A stretch of 64,000 nucleotides of DNA from Bog-473 sp963736525 (GCA_963736525.1 CAVTPF010000025.1:34331-98330), one strand, 5' to 3'; shown: positions 34,985 through 44,363, counted from the first letter of the stretch. The notes: a model not told the origin generated them from the sequence alone. Translations and numbers: made by a program.

Positions 34985-35800
34985 GTGGACGCACGAACAT
35001 TCCTTGGCATGGAGCCCGAGGGCAACAACCTCCATTGGCGCATGCAGGTCACGCCTCAGTTGACGACGCCCGGGAACTTCCTCTTCGGTGGGTGCGGGCT
35101 GGGAGCAGCCCTCGTCGCGCTCGAGGCGGCGTCCGGTCGCCCGACGATCTGGGCCACCGGCCACTACCTCTCCTATGCGCTGACCGGCGCCCAGTTGCAG
35201 TGGGAGGTGACACTGGCCGCCGTGGGTGGCCACGTCACGCAGGGTCGGGCCGTCGGACGGGTCGAAGACCGTGAGATCCTGACGGTCAACGCCGCTCTGG
35301 GGAAGGACGACCTCGAGCTCGGCGGCGTGTGGGTCGAGCGGCCCGAGGTCCCACCCCCCGACGAATGCCCGTCCCGGTTCCTGCCCGAGATGTTCCGGAA
35401 CAGCATCATGGACAGCATCGAGGTGCGTACGGCACGGGGACGGACCTTCGAGGAGATGGACGGCTCGCCCGGTGGCTCCGACTCCGCGTTGTGGGCCCGG
35501 ATCCCGGGGCACCTCACCCCTTCCGCCGCCACACTCGCCATCGTCGGTGACTACGTGTCGGGGGCGGTCTCGCAGCCGATCGGTCGCCGCGCCATGGGCC
35601 GGAGCCTCGACAACACGCTCCGGATGGTCCAGGTGCGGCCGACCGAGTGGGTGCTGTGCGACATCCGCATGCACGCGCTCGTCGGCGGCTACGCACAAGG
35701 GGTCGCGTTCCTGTGGTCCGAGGACGGTGATCTCCTGGCCACGGCGAGTCAGTCGATCGCGGTGCGTCTCTGGCCGGACGATATGGTCCTGCCCCACTAG
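34985..35800 (+). CDS. Acyl-CoA thioesterase II-like (double hotdog) protein
   Basis: 271 residues with a tandem hotdog-fold layout. FGGCGLGAALVALEAASGRP is the first hotdog helix and SRSLDNTLRMVQVRPTEWVLCDIRMHALVGG the second, with the conserved thioesterase-II style ending YAQGVAFLWSEDGDLLATASQS. It likely hydrolyses acyl-CoA. GTG 34985 is chosen from the promoter position; no ribosome binding site is needed or seen. It stands between tRNA-Ala (opposite strand) and an SGNH gene on the same strand. Confidence 0.82.
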   Translation: MDARTFLGMEPEGNNLHWRMQVTPQLTTPGNFLFGGCGLGAALVALEAASGRPTIWATGHYLSYALTGAQLQWEVTLAAVGGHVTQGRAVGRVEDREILTVNAALGKDDLELGGVWVERPEVPPPDECPSRFLPEMFRNSIMDSIEVRTARGRTFEEMDGSPGGSDSALWARIPGHLTPSAATLAIVGDYVSGAVSQPIGRRAMGRSLDNTLRMVQVRPTEWVLCDIRMHALVGGYAQGVAFLWSEDGDLLATASQSIAVRLWPDDMVLPH

Positions 35801-35849
35801 GCCGAGGTGCGACGGACCCTCGTGGCCGCGAGCGGCGAAACTGTGCGCC

Positions 35850-36581
35850 ATGACGCCAGACGCCACGATCCCTGAAGGGAGGCGACGTCGACGCGGGGTG
35901 GTCGTGGCCGGCTGCGCCCTCCTCGTCGCTCTGGGCGCCGTGGCCGCGTTCGTGGCCCTGGAGACCCCCGCCCATTCCACGCCGACCCGCCGGAGCAGCG
36001 CGCCGCACAGGCCCTCCCCGACCGCCACGGCGCTTCCCACCACGAACCCCCCGTCGACCACCTCCCCCACTTCTGCCTTGCCGGGCCCCGCCGGCCCGGG
36101 CTTCCTCCCCGGCCAGGCGACGGCCGTGGGCGACTCGGTGATGCTCGACTACCAGGACCCGCTGAAGGCCGCCATCCCGGGTATCGACGTGGACGCCGCG
36201 GTGAGCCGCCAGTGGTCCGACGGCGAGTCGGTCCTTCAGTCCCTGAAGGCCAGCGGACAACTGGGGGCGCTGGTGGTCGTCGGCCTCGGCACCAACGGCC
36301 CCATCACCAGCGCGGATTTCGACGCCATGATGGCGATCCTCGGCGGCGCCTCCAGAGTGGTGTTCGTCAACGTGCACGTCGACCGACCCTGGCAGGATCC
36401 CAACAACGCCGTGCTCGCCAGCGGTGCCGCCAGGTACCCCAACGCGGTCGTGGCCGACTGGGCCACCCCGGCGGCGCAGAACCCCCAGTGGTTCGGACCC
36501 GACGGCACGCATCTCGCCGTGGACGGGCCCGGAGCGGACGCACTGGCGGCGCTGGTTGCGAAGACGCTGGCCAACGGGTGA
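35850..36581 (+). CDS. Membrane-anchored SGNH/GDSL-type hydrolase-like protein
   Basis: 243 residues. One N-terminal transmembrane helix (VVVAGCALLVALGAVAAFVAL) leads into a Pro/Ser/Thr linker and an extracytoplasmic SGNH domain: block I as TAVGDSVML, block III as VGLGTNGPI, block V as PDGTHLAVDG. This matches the hydrolase domain found at the C-terminus of OafA/YrhL acyltransferases, here as a free protein. It may remove or transfer acetyl groups on cell-wall polymers. It ends 82 bases before tRNA-Ile. Confidence 0.8.
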   Translation: MTPDATIPEGRRRRRGVVVAGCALLVALGAVAAFVALETPAHSTPTRRSSAPHRPSPTATALPTTNPPSTTSPTSALPGPAGPGFLPGQATAVGDSVMLDYQDPLKAAIPGIDVDAAVSRQWSDGESVLQSLKASGQLGALVVVGLGTNGPITSADFDAMMAILGGASRVVFVNVHVDRPWQDPNNAVLASGAARYPNAVVADWATPAAQNPQWFGPDGTHLAVDGPGADALAALVAKTLANG

Positions 36582-36663
36582 ACCGACCTTGTCCGGGAAT
36601 GCGCCGGAGGCCGGACCGGCAGTCGTGTAGCCTCGATCCTCCGCAGTGGTCTGGTGAACATCG

Positions 36664-36740
36664 GGGGCTATAGCTCAGTCGGTTAGAGCGCAGCACTGAT
36701 AATGCTGAGGTCGCTGGTTCGATTCCAGCTAGCCCCACCA
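36664..36740 (+). tRNA. tRNA-Ile (anticodon GAT), integration site
   Basis: Acceptor GGGGCTA pairs with TAGCCCC; anticodon arm CAGCA CTGATAA TGCTG gives GAT; CCA is encoded. Its 3' 45 bases are repeated at 51568-51612, the other end of the integrated element. Confidence 0.97.
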
Positions 36741-37969
36741 TCGTCTTCGTCCTCACCAGGGGCCATTTCTTGGCCCGCTCCGAGGTGTGCGTTCGAGGGC
36801 TCCGAGGAGTTCCATCGCGCGTTCATCGCGCGCGTCTCGCGCGATGGCGAGGTCGAGGAGCCCTCGATCGGCTCATCAGCCGGCGTGCGGCCAAGGAAGT
36901 ACGCCCCGAGGGCGTCCGCCGCTCCCCGGTCGGCTGCCACTGTCGGCTGGGCGTAAATGTCGAGCGTCGTGGTCGCCCGACGATGGCCGACCCTGGTCTG
37001 CACGGTTTTCACGTCCACGGCCAGAGCCACCATCACCGTGGCATTAGTTGTTCGCAGCATCTTGAACTGGAAGCCCTCGAGCCCCACGTCCCGACACGCC
37101 GGGACCCAGACGCGACGGCGCCAGTTCGAGTAGTGCAGGGGTTGGCCGTCGGGTGCGCAAAAGACGAGGGAGTCGCCTTCGGCACCGGTCATCCCGCGTC
37201 GCCGAAGATGGTTCGCGAGTCGCTCGAGGAGGACCTCTGGTGCTGCCATGGTTCGGGTGCTGTTCCACTTCGGCGATGCCGTGACCATCCGGCCTCTGAG
37301 GCCTCGGGTGAGCTGTGACTCGACCGTCACCGTCCGGTTCAGGAAGTCGATGGCGCCGACGCGTAGCCCGGCGCACTCGCCCCACCGCAAGCCGAGCACG
37401 GCGGCCAGATAGACCATGGCGGAGGTGTCGGCACCAAGGGCGTCGGCGAGGTCGTGGAGCTGCTCGGGCGTCACGGCCATCTGGCGAACGGCCTCGGGCT
37501 CGGGGAGCCGGATCCGGCGACAGGGGGACCGCACGATGCGGTCGGTGTCCAGCGCGTACGTCATGATGGCCCTGAGGACGGCGTAGTGGCGCCGTACCGA
37601 GCGGGCTCCCAGCTTGGTCGACCACGCGTTCACGAGCCGCTGCACGTCTGCCGGCGTGACATCACCGATCGAGTACTTGCCCAAAAGCGGCAGGATGTGG
37701 ACGTTGACGACCGACGCGTCACGCGCGAGGGTCGACCCCTTCTTCCTGGGATTCGACTCCAGCCACTCGGCAACGACCTCGGCCACCTTGTCCGAGGCGC
37801 GGCGGGGGTCGACCCAGGTCCCGCGAGCACGGTCGGCCCTCTCGGTGGACTCGAAACGGTCCGCCTCTTTCTTCGTACGGAACGTGCGCGTGTAGACGCG
37901 GCCCGCCGCATCGCGGAGGCGCACGTCGTAGACATGGCCGCCCTTGGTCTGGCGCTTGGTGATGCTCAT
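36683..37969 (-). CDS. int: Tyrosine recombinase (integrase) of the tRNA-Ile island
   Basis: 428 residues. An N-terminal arm-binding domain (about 1-60) and SAM-like core-binding domain (about 65-150) precede the catalytic domain. Catalytic residues seen are the first Arg (LGLRWGECAG), the second Arg in FKMLRTTNA (where the usual His of HxxR is Lys), VGHRRATTTLDIYAQ with His/Arg and the Tyr nucleophile. The reading frame runs through attL and stops inside tRNA-Ile on the opposite strand, so its last 15-20 residues are encoded by the attachment core and the host tRNA and would change on excision. It is upstream-adjacent to the excisionase-like gene. Confidence 0.92.
   Translation of the reverse strand: MSITKRQTKGGHVYDVRLRDAAGRVYTRTFRTKKEADRFESTERADRARGTWVDPRRASDKVAEVVAEWLESNPRKKGSTLARDASVVNVHILPLLGKYSIGDVTPADVQRLVNAWSTKLGARSVRRHYAVLRAIMTYALDTDRIVRSPCRRIRLPEPEAVRQMAVTPEQLHDLADALGADTSAMVYLAAVLGLRWGECAGLRVGAIDFLNRTVTVESQLTRGLRGRMVTASPKWNSTRTMAAPEVLLERLANHLRRRGMTGAEGDSLVFCAPDGQPLHYSNWRRRVWVPACRDVGLEGFQFKMLRTTNATVMVALAVDVKTVQTRVGHRRATTTLDIYAQPTVAADRGAADALGAYFLGRTPADEPIEGSSTSPSRETRAMNARWNSSEPSNAHLGAGQEMAPGEDEDDGGASWNRTSDLSIISAAL
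36696..36740 (+). repeat. attL: 45-bp direct repeat (tRNA-Ile 3' end)
   Basis: Runs from the anticodon loop through CCA of tRNA-Ile and is identical to 51568-51612. The intact tRNA remains at this end. Confidence 0.92.
36813..36834 (+). repeat. Inner boundary repeat, left copy (candidate integrase arm site)
   Basis: 22 bases (ATCGCGCGTTCATCGCGCG core) lying 73 bases inside attL, matching 51453-51474 with one mismatch. Confidence 0.4.
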
Positions 37970-37990
37970 CGATGTCTCCCGCGTCCAACC

Positions 37991-38323
37991 CTATGCCGGG
38001 GTCACGTCATTGTCCCTCGTCTCTGTGACGTCGAGCAGGTCGTCGACGAGCCTCTCCAAGGACGCCACCGTGATCCTGCGGTTCCCACCGAGCATGACCG
38101 ACTGAAGTCGGCCCTCCCGGAGGAGCCGGTAGACCTTGCTCCGGCTGATGCTAAGAGCCGAGGCTGCCCCGGCCGGACTGAGCAGCAGCTTCGGCCCCGG
38201 AGACGTACGGGGGTCGTGACCGGGATCCGGGCCTGCCTTGACCGTCAAGGATCCTTGACCGGCGCCGAGCTCTGCGAGCAGCACCCCGGCTCCGGGAGAA
38301 TTCAACTGGCGTCGTGTAGGCAC
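37991..38323 (-). CDS. Excisionase-like helix-turn-helix protein
   Basis: 110 residues. The C-terminal half is a MerR/excisionase-type winged helix: LLLSPAGAASALSISRSKVY and LLREGRLQSVMLGGNRRITV. The N-terminal 45 residues look disordered. It ends 21 bases before the integrase start, so the two are probably one operon, with this protein directing excision or regulating int. Confidence 0.85.
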   Translation of the reverse strand: MPTRRQLNSPGAGVLLAELGAGQGSLTVKAGPDPGHDPRTSPGPKLLLSPAGAASALSISRSKVYRLLREGRLQSVMLGGNRRITVASLERLVDDLLDVTETRDNDVTPA

Positions 38324-39350
38324 TGGACCTCCGTGGTTCGCGACGGCCTGAACGAAGTGTCCTGGTTGCTGCTCATTGTCCGGATGGACGTCACCCGCAG
38401 AGTCACCTCCGACGTCGGTGGGGCGTCACCCCCGGACCCGGTCAGACGTGCGAACACGTCACCCTGGCTCGACGAGTCCACCGACCGGGTCTCCCTCCAA
38501 GGTGAAAGGACGAGCGTGTGGCGCTCGTGGGAGGTCGGTCGCCTACGGCAGTCAGGCCTACCGCAAAGGCACGCATCCAGGGGGTCACGCCGTTCTGGCA
38601 TGGACCAAGGGCACGGAGCCGACAGGTCCATCGCCATCGCACCCGTACCGATCTGCGCAGCACAACGCGCCCTGGTCCGTGTGATGCTCCATTTGGACCG
38701 GGATCCGTTCGGCCTCAAGCGACCGCTCCGGGGCGTCGCCACGGTGGCCGCCGGCTCCGCCGTCGCCTCTCCGGCTCGGCCAGCGGGCTTCGCTTCCTCG
38801 CTCGGGCGGGCCGCCGCTTGGCCCCGTTCGGACTGCCCGGTCCTTTCGCACACAACGGAGCAAGGACGGGCCTTGCTCCGCTCCGCAGCCGCCCGTGACC
38901 GAGTCCCCCGAACCGGCCGGCGCCCGCCGCTTCGAGGAGCGCCGGAGCACCCGGCAATCCCCCGGGCGAGTGGCGCGGACACGCACCATCGCCAGATCCA
39001 CACGAAGCCCCCTTCCATCGAGGAAGGGGGCTTCGTCATGTCCCTTCCATCGGGCTCGGCCGGACCTGTACAACACATTCCACACCCGTGCACCATCTGG
39101 CGCTAATGCCGCATATTCGATTGGATGCGTATTCGTAGGCGAGTCACGTTCTGCCTGTGGCCAGGCGGTTCGTCGGTACGGTGACGTCGAAGGTGACGAA
39201 ATAATCGCCGAGACCGGATTACGAACGGAGACGTGGTCGACGAGTTCCAGGCCGCACCGACGCCCAACTCGTCGCCAAGCCTCTGCTCGGAGGCCAACCC
39301 GCCGACACCGGCCAACCACCCCGAGCAGACCGGGCCATGGCGGTCATCCG
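38324..39350. other. Island segment without a supported gene
   Basis: Several long frames are open on both strands because of high GC, but none has a recognisable domain. It should contain the excisionase promoter and includes the strong hairpin at 39002-39036. Confidence 0.4.
39002..39036. terminator. Strong 15-bp hairpin, probable transcription terminator
   Basis: Perfect inverted repeat ACGAAGCCCCCTTCC, loop ATCGA, GGAAGGGGGCTTCGT. No T tract follows on either strand, so it may be rho-assisted or an RNA-processing structure. Confidence 0.5.
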
Positions 39351-39723
39351 ATGAGTACCTGGCCGTGCGTGTGCTGCGCGGTGAGGGGTCGGCCCCAGGG
39401 CCATCGCGACTCACCAAGGACGTGGTACTGCCCACCCAGCGGCGCTGGCGGCTCGTACAGTCCCTCCACGGACGGACAACGGCTACTAGCTGTGATTCCA
39501 TGGATCCCACCCCGAGATCCTTCGGGCCCTCGACCCCCGGCCCCGTTAGGCGAGGCCGCCCAGCAGGCCGCTCGCCACCGGCGGAACTGGCTCACCACCG
39601 AGACCCTCGCCGCGGGCGTCCACCACGGACACGCTCTGTGGTTCGGCACCGAGCGTAACGTCGGGCCCGGTGATCGCCAGCGCAGCTGGCCGACCTCGGC
39701 ATCACGGTCCACGCCGTCGCCTG
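39351..39723 (+). pseudogene. Unidentified small gene, frameshifted
   Basis: From ATG 39351 a cysteine-rich start (STWPCVCCAVRG) leads to a plausible conserved segment, ARHRRNWLTTETLAAGVHHG then HALWFG, before the frame breaks near 39660. The end QLADLGITVHAVA and a stop lie in another frame. No family recognised. Its position among other relics suggests a decayed island gene. Confidence 0.3.
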
Positions 39724-40065
39724 ACCGCGCCCGCCCCCGCCCAATGGCGGTCGCGGTTATCCCGTCACCCTCCCAGGTGGTGGCAGCAACTCACTCCTGT
39801 CCATATGACGTTCTCTGGCGCCGAGAGACGATCGTCACCTCCTTTGCGTCCGACAGGGTGACGTTGCAGAGCATCACTCGATGCAGGCGTGTGAGTTATC
39901 CCGATGTCGTCATGATCCACATAATGCCGAAGTCCCAGCAATGGCGAGCTGTTGCCTTTGGCCCACGCTGACGCGCTGACGGTGGCGGAGTAGTCGGCAT
40001 AATCTGGAGCCGATAGTGGTCGAAGCTTCTCCGACCGGGGCGCTATCCCCGGAGGGGAGGAGAAC

Positions 40066-40300
40066 ATGACGTCCCGTATTCGCATTCACGGACCCTTAGA
40101 ATCTACGTCGAGGAGTTCGCCAGGAAGCTGGCAGCCTAGGGCTACTGCGACAAGGCCGCGGCCAACCAGTTGCGCCTGATGGCCCACGCGTCAGTGGCTG
40201 GCTGGAGGCCAAGCATCTGTCGGTCGAGACAGCTGACACCCAAGCGCGCCGAGGCCTTCGCCGTCCACCGGCTATCACTCTGCGTGCTCGGTCCTGTCGC
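40066..40300 (+). pseudogene. N-terminal relic of a tyrosine recombinase
   Basis: The SAM-like core-binding domain of a transposon-type integrase is readable: LRIYVEEFARKLAA, an in-frame TAG, GYCDKAAANQLRLMAHA, then in another frame VSGWLEAKHLSVETADTQAR. An ATG with GGAGGGGAGG upstream lies at 40066. The catalytic domain is absent. It marks an earlier recombination or insertion event in the island. Confidence 0.55.
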
Positions 40301-40379
40301 TTCGACCCCTGATGGCGTTCCACGAAGGAGCGGGCGTGAAGGCTGTGAGGGAACCACCCTCGTGGTTGGACCGGTTTTG

Positions 40380-40940
40380 GAGGACTACCAGAATTACCTG
40401 GTCACCGAACAGACGACCCACACCTTCAACGCCGACGGCGAGCGGACCGAGGCCAGTATGGGGGCACGGCGACGGTCAACGCCGCTTACAACGGTGCCGA
40501 GGAGCTCACCAGTTGCTCCGATGTCGTCGCCGCCACCCCGATCGCTACGTGCGACGGCGACGGGTTGCGCACCGCGGCCACGACGACGCCGACCGGGGCG
40601 GGGCGACGACGCAAAGCTTTGTTTGGAACGAACGACATCGGTTCCCGAACTCTTAATGGACTTCGAGCAACGCCTATCTCTACGGACCGAGCGGGACCCC
40701 GATCGAGCAGGTCAATCTCTCGACAGGAACCGTCCAATAACTTGCCGCCGACGCTCTCTTGAATCGGCCGGCGCGGTGATCTCATCCTCGGGCAGCCTCA
40801 ATGCCTGGACGTCCTATGACGCCGAGAGTGACCCGGAAACCACGCGTGGGTTGACTAGCCATAGCTATACGCCCATCGGCTTCGCCCAGGGGCTACACCG
40901 ACCCGACGGGGTGCTCGGTCGGTGTCGGGTTCGAATTCAT
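40380..40940 (+). pseudogene. Decayed RHS-repeat protein C-terminal region
   Basis: Multiple frames carry consecutive pieces of an RHS core: YLVTEQTTHTFNADGERTEA, DGDGLRTAATTTPTGAG, TTQSFVWN, AYLYGPSGTPIEQVNLSTGT, VISSSGSLNAWTSYDA, SYTPIGFAQG and GYTDPTG. At least five frameshifts separate them. This is the end of an RHS shell just before the toxin tip; the tip is lost. It lies 3.4 kb upstream of the intact RHS gene and on the same strand, suggesting replacement of an older toxin gene. Confidence 0.75.
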
Positions 40941-41461
40941 GCCCCTAACGACGGCCGTCCTTGAGGGTGTCGCAGGAGATCGAACCGTCGCAGCGTCTCG
41001 ACGAGCGCATCGACCGTGCGTCCGAGGGTCGCCGCGACGGTGATCAGATCCTCGTGACGAAGTTCGATCCAATCTGGCGTTCTTCTGCGCCTACGTTCCT
41101 CAACGACCTGAACCAGTTGGAACAATGCTTTGGCTTCACGCCCTGGCGCGTGTGCCAATTTGTGCACATCAAGGCGGATGGGCTCTTTATCTCGACGAAG
41201 CCCTCGTTCGATCGGCGTCCGGTGATCGTCTATCGGTTCAAGCAGCTCTTCGATGGGGAGATCATAGAGGCGGGCGAGAAGGCAGAGTCGACGAGCGGTG
41301 ATCGAGTGCTCCCCGCGTTCATACGAGCTGAGCATGCTGGCCGTGATGGTGCCATCCGAGGCGTCCTCGACACTCTTGAGTGACAGTCGTCGCGCCTCGC
41401 GCTCTGCCCGAAGGCGAGAGCCAAGCGCGGTCTCGTCTGGAAATGCGTCTCCGATCGGCAT
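40937..41461 (-). CDS. BldD-like XRE-family transcriptional regulator
   Basis: 174 residues. The helix-turn-helix domain (about 12-80) reads LGSRLRAEREARRLSLKSVE, SSYERGEHSITARRLCLLA and LYDLPIEELLEP, close in layout to BldD, the c-di-GMP-dependent developmental repressor of Streptomyces. The rest (about 85-174) is charged and shows no clear c-di-GMP motif (RxD-x8-RxxD is not evident). ATG 41461 follows GAGG by seven bases. It is transcribed away from the secreted/RHS genes and could repress them. Confidence 0.72.
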   Translation of the reverse strand: MPIGDAFPDETALGSRLRAEREARRLSLKSVEDASDGTITASMLSSYERGEHSITARRLCLLARLYDLPIEELLEPIDDHRTPIERGLRRDKEPIRLDVHKLAHAPGREAKALFQLVQVVEERRRRRTPDWIELRHEDLITVAATLGRTVDALVETLRRFDLLRHPQGRPSLGA

Positions 41462-42134
41462 TAAATCCTCATCTCTGGCGTGTGTCACTAGCGCGATAGT
41501 GCGTGTTCGAGCATACCCGAACGGTATTTCTGAATCTCTTGACAAGGTGAGCGAGAAACCGTTGACAAAAAGGACTGTCGTGGTCATGCTCACGAGGTAA
41601 CTGCTAGATCAAGTCAACGGTAACGCCCACTGTCAGAGTCCACACTCTGCGAACGAGGCCGTTGTTCTCGTCTTCGTGATGTAACCGCGAGCCCAACGCG
41701 CGGTCCATCGGGATCCTCGAACACGCTTCGTACGACGGAGGGGGAGGGGATCGATGGAACGACCGCTCGTCATGGCTTCTCGTCGGATTTCGTGCCTCGC
41801 CCCGCCGTCCGGCGCTACCGGCCGCCTTCAGTCCGGGTCTGCTCTGCGGATCGGAGTGCGCCGGAAGCCGGCGCGCGGTGGCGTCCTGGCGTCACCCGCT
41901 GGAGCTGCGATGTCGCCATCGTGGCACCAAGAGACTGCGCCAACAGAAGGGCTGCGGCGGCGTTCTTCTTCCTTGCTCTTGTTTGCAAGAAGCTTCAAGT
42001 CGCTTTTGTTTGCTCCGGTAGGAGTAGCGGTTCTCGAGGCAGGGCTCGAGGCAGGCTCAAAGTACGAACGGCATGATGTCAGCTAAACCGTTGGGCCGAA
42101 TTTCACGGTGTGCTGTCTGTTCGGTGGTCCCCGC
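41462..42134. other. Regulatory intergenic region of the RHS locus
   Basis: About 670 bases between the BldD-like gene and the first exported protein. Base composition is lower in GC than the flanks. A frame at 41754-42086 is open but has no domain and poor coding character. Promoters and operators for both directions are expected here; I cannot place them. Confidence 0.4.
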
Positions 42135-43034
42135 GTGAGACGTTTTGCGGCGTCAGCCGTCTCCGTCGTTCTGGGCACGATCTGTCTCTGCAACCTGGCC
42201 GCGTTGCCTGCTGGCGCATCCAGCCCTGAGAGGCCGGCGTTCAACCCGAACTACGGGCAGGGCTACTGGCAGATGACCACGTACGGGAACATCTACAACG
42301 AAGGCGACGCTGGATTCTATGGCCCGAGTCCGTGGAACTCGCTCTACAACGGATACACCTTCGTATCGATGGCTCCTTCGGCCGATTCCAACGGCTATGC
42401 GCTGATGGACGACATCGGTCAGGTGTACGCGTATGGCGATCAGGACTACGAGGGCGGGTCACCGTCTGGTTACACCGGCTCCTTCGTCTCGATTGTCATG
42501 ACCTCCAACGGGCTCGGCTACTGGTTGTTGGACTCGACCGGGCAGGTGTACACGTACGGTAACGCCAACTATTACGGCGGATCACCCGGTGGTTACACGG
42601 GCTCCTTCGTCTCGATGCAACCGTCAGCCGATGGCGGTGGTTATGCCCTGGTCGACAGCACCGGACAGGTGTACACCTATGGCGACCAGGGGTACTTCGG
42701 CGGGTCACCGTCGGGGCAGACGAGCATCAACACGATCATGATGTTGCCCGGCACTGGGCTGGGCTATTGGCTGGTCAGCTCGCAGGGCGGGGTGTTCACC
42801 TACTCCTACGACAACGACTCCGCCAACTTCTGGGGGAGCGTCGGCAACGTCTCCGATCTGCCGTATCCGATCATCTCTGGCGCGGTCACCACCGACGGTG
42901 ACGGTTACCGCTTGAGTGGTTCTGACGGCGGTGTGTTCGACTACGGCGACGCCCAAGGCGATGGTTCGGCCCTTGACAGCGCGGCCGAACCACCGCCCCC
43001 GGGGTCCATCGTCGCCATCGCCACGGCGCACTGA
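42135..43034 (+). CDS. Secreted tandem-repeat protein (YG-rich, propeller-like)
   Basis: About 299 residues. Signal peptide RRFAASAVSVVLGTICLCNL ends near LPAGASS. The mature protein consists of about six repeats of roughly 40 residues, each with GY(A/W)L.DSTGQVYTYGD..Y.GGSP, where aromatic and glycine positions recur as in beta-propeller blades. Similar repeats occur in the protein at 51692-53005 just outside the island. No enzyme motif. GTG 42135 is preferred because it places the arginines at the start of the signal peptide; GTG 42108 is the alternative. First of a tandem run leading to the RHS gene. Confidence 0.7.
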   Translation: MRRFAASAVSVVLGTICLCNLAALPAGASSPERPAFNPNYGQGYWQMTTYGNIYNEGDAGFYGPSPWNSLYNGYTFVSMAPSADSNGYALMDDIGQVYAYGDQDYEGGSPSGYTGSFVSIVMTSNGLGYWLLDSTGQVYTYGNANYYGGSPGGYTGSFVSMQPSADGGGYALVDSTGQVYTYGDQGYFGGSPSGQTSINTIMMLPGTGLGYWLVSSQGGVFTYSYDNDSANFWGSVGNVSDLPYPIISGAVTTDGDGYRLSGSDGGVFDYGDAQGDGSALDSAAEPPPPGSIVAIATAH

Positions 43035-43049
43035 GCACGGACGGCCCCT

Positions 43050-44363
43050 ATGTCGACCCCGTCGCCCGGAGGAACGTCCCCAGAGACGAGTGGACCGGGC
43101 GTGCGCCGGGTCCTGACTCGCGTGAGGAGGACGCCGCGCCGAGCGCTGCTCTTGTTCCTCGTGGCCGGCGTTCTCGTGGTCGCGCTGGCGACGACGCTCG
43201 GCGTGTCGATCTCCGAAGGGCTCGACGGACGCGCCTCGACGACGACCACCACAAGCGCAGGCCCAAGCGCTTCGGCGACCTCGACAACGGCCGCTAACGC
43301 GGGCGCCACGACCGGCAACTCCGGATCGGGAGCGGTCGCCACCTCCGCACCCCAGAACCTCGCCCCTCTGGCGCTTACACCTGGCGGTTCCAAGCCTGGA
43401 ACCGGAGGCTACAACGCGGTGGCCTGTTGGTCTTCCTCCGTCTGCATGGCCGTGGGCGCCGACTCCAGTGGTAACGCTGTGGCCGTTTCCACTGGAAACG
43501 GAGGGGACTCCTGGCAGTCGAGCTCGGTTCCGAGCGGTGCGCGCGATTTGGACGCGGCGACTTGCATAAGCGCGACGAGCTGCTTGGCGGTCGGTCAGGG
43601 GTCTCTGCTCGCGAGTGCCGATGGTGGTCAGACCTGGCAGCGGCGCGAGCTCCCCGTGGCGCAGACCACCCTGCTCGGCGTGACGTGCACCTCGGGCGGG
43701 ACGTGCCTCGCCGCCGGCATTTCACCGCGCCAGACCCAGTCCTATGAGGGGGTGATCATCGTCTCGACCGACGGTGGTCGGACGTGGGCGAACGCCAAGG
43801 TACCGCTCGGGACACCCGGACTCGGTTCGGTGGCTTGCCCCTCGCCCACTGTGTGCATCGCGGTCGGAGCGACCGTCATGGTTTCGAGTGACGGCGGACA
43901 GTCGTGGCGTCAGGAGGCGGTGAATGGTCCGATCGACAACCTGCGGACCATCAGTTGTTCGAGTTCGACCACCTGTGTCGCCGTGGGGCCCAACGAGGAG
44001 GCGGCGTCGAGTGCCAGCGCACCCGGTGAAGCGATCGCGACGACTGACGCCGGTGCGACCTGGAATCTCGAGACGCTTCCTTCAGACTCGGGACTCGTCA
44101 CTCAGATCACCTGTCCGGACGCGAACCATTGTCTCGCCGCCGGTGCCGACCCGAACGACAGCGGGACCCCATCGTTCATCTCCTCGTCCGACGGAGGCAC
44201 GAGCTGGACCTCGGCCGCACCTCCCTCTGGAGTGACGACGGTGACCGGCATGGCCTGCCCGACCTCGGGCGCATGCGTGTTGGTCGGGCGCGGCAGCGCC
44301 CTTCCAGTTTCGGCGACGACCCGCGACGGCGTCACCTGGACTGCTGGAGCAGCACTCAAGTGA
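43050..44363 (+). CDS. Membrane-anchored BNR/sialidase-type beta-propeller protein
   Basis: 437 residues. One transmembrane helix (ALLLFLVAGVLVVALATTLGV, about 32-52) is followed by a Thr/Ser/Ala linker and a propeller made of SxDGGxTW (Asp-box) repeats: SADGGQTWQRR, STDGGRTWANA, SSDGGQSWRQE, SSDGGTSWTSA. Each blade also has a C-x5-C pair (CWSSSVC, CISATSC, CTSGGTC, CPSPTVC), probably disulfides outside the cell. No catalytic residues of sialidases are evident. It overlaps the RHS start by GTGA, so the two are translationally coupled and may act together at the surface. Confidence 0.75.
   Translation: MSTPSPGGTSPETSGPGVRRVLTRVRRTPRRALLLFLVAGVLVVALATTLGVSISEGLDGRASTTTTTSAGPSASATSTTAANAGATTGNSGSGAVATSAPQNLAPLALTPGGSKPGTGGYNAVACWSSSVCMAVGADSSGNAVAVSTGNGGDSWQSSSVPSGARDLDAATCISATSCLAVGQGSLLASADGGQTWQRRELPVAQTTLLGVTCTSGGTCLAAGISPRQTQSYEGVIIVSTDGGRTWANAKVPLGTPGLGSVACPSPTVCIAVGATVMVSSDGGQSWRQEAVNGPIDNLRTISCSSSTTCVAVGPNEEAASSASAPGEAIATTDAGATWNLETLPSDSGLVTQITCPDANHCLAAGADPNDSGTPSFISSSDGGTSWTSAAPPSGVTTVTGMACPTSGACVLVGRGSALPVSATTRDGVTWTAGAALK

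Noticed and set aside
38302..39096. 264-codon minus-strand frame upstream of the excisionase-like gene
   Set aside because: No domain recognised, and it spans a strong hairpin; likely an artefact of high GC.
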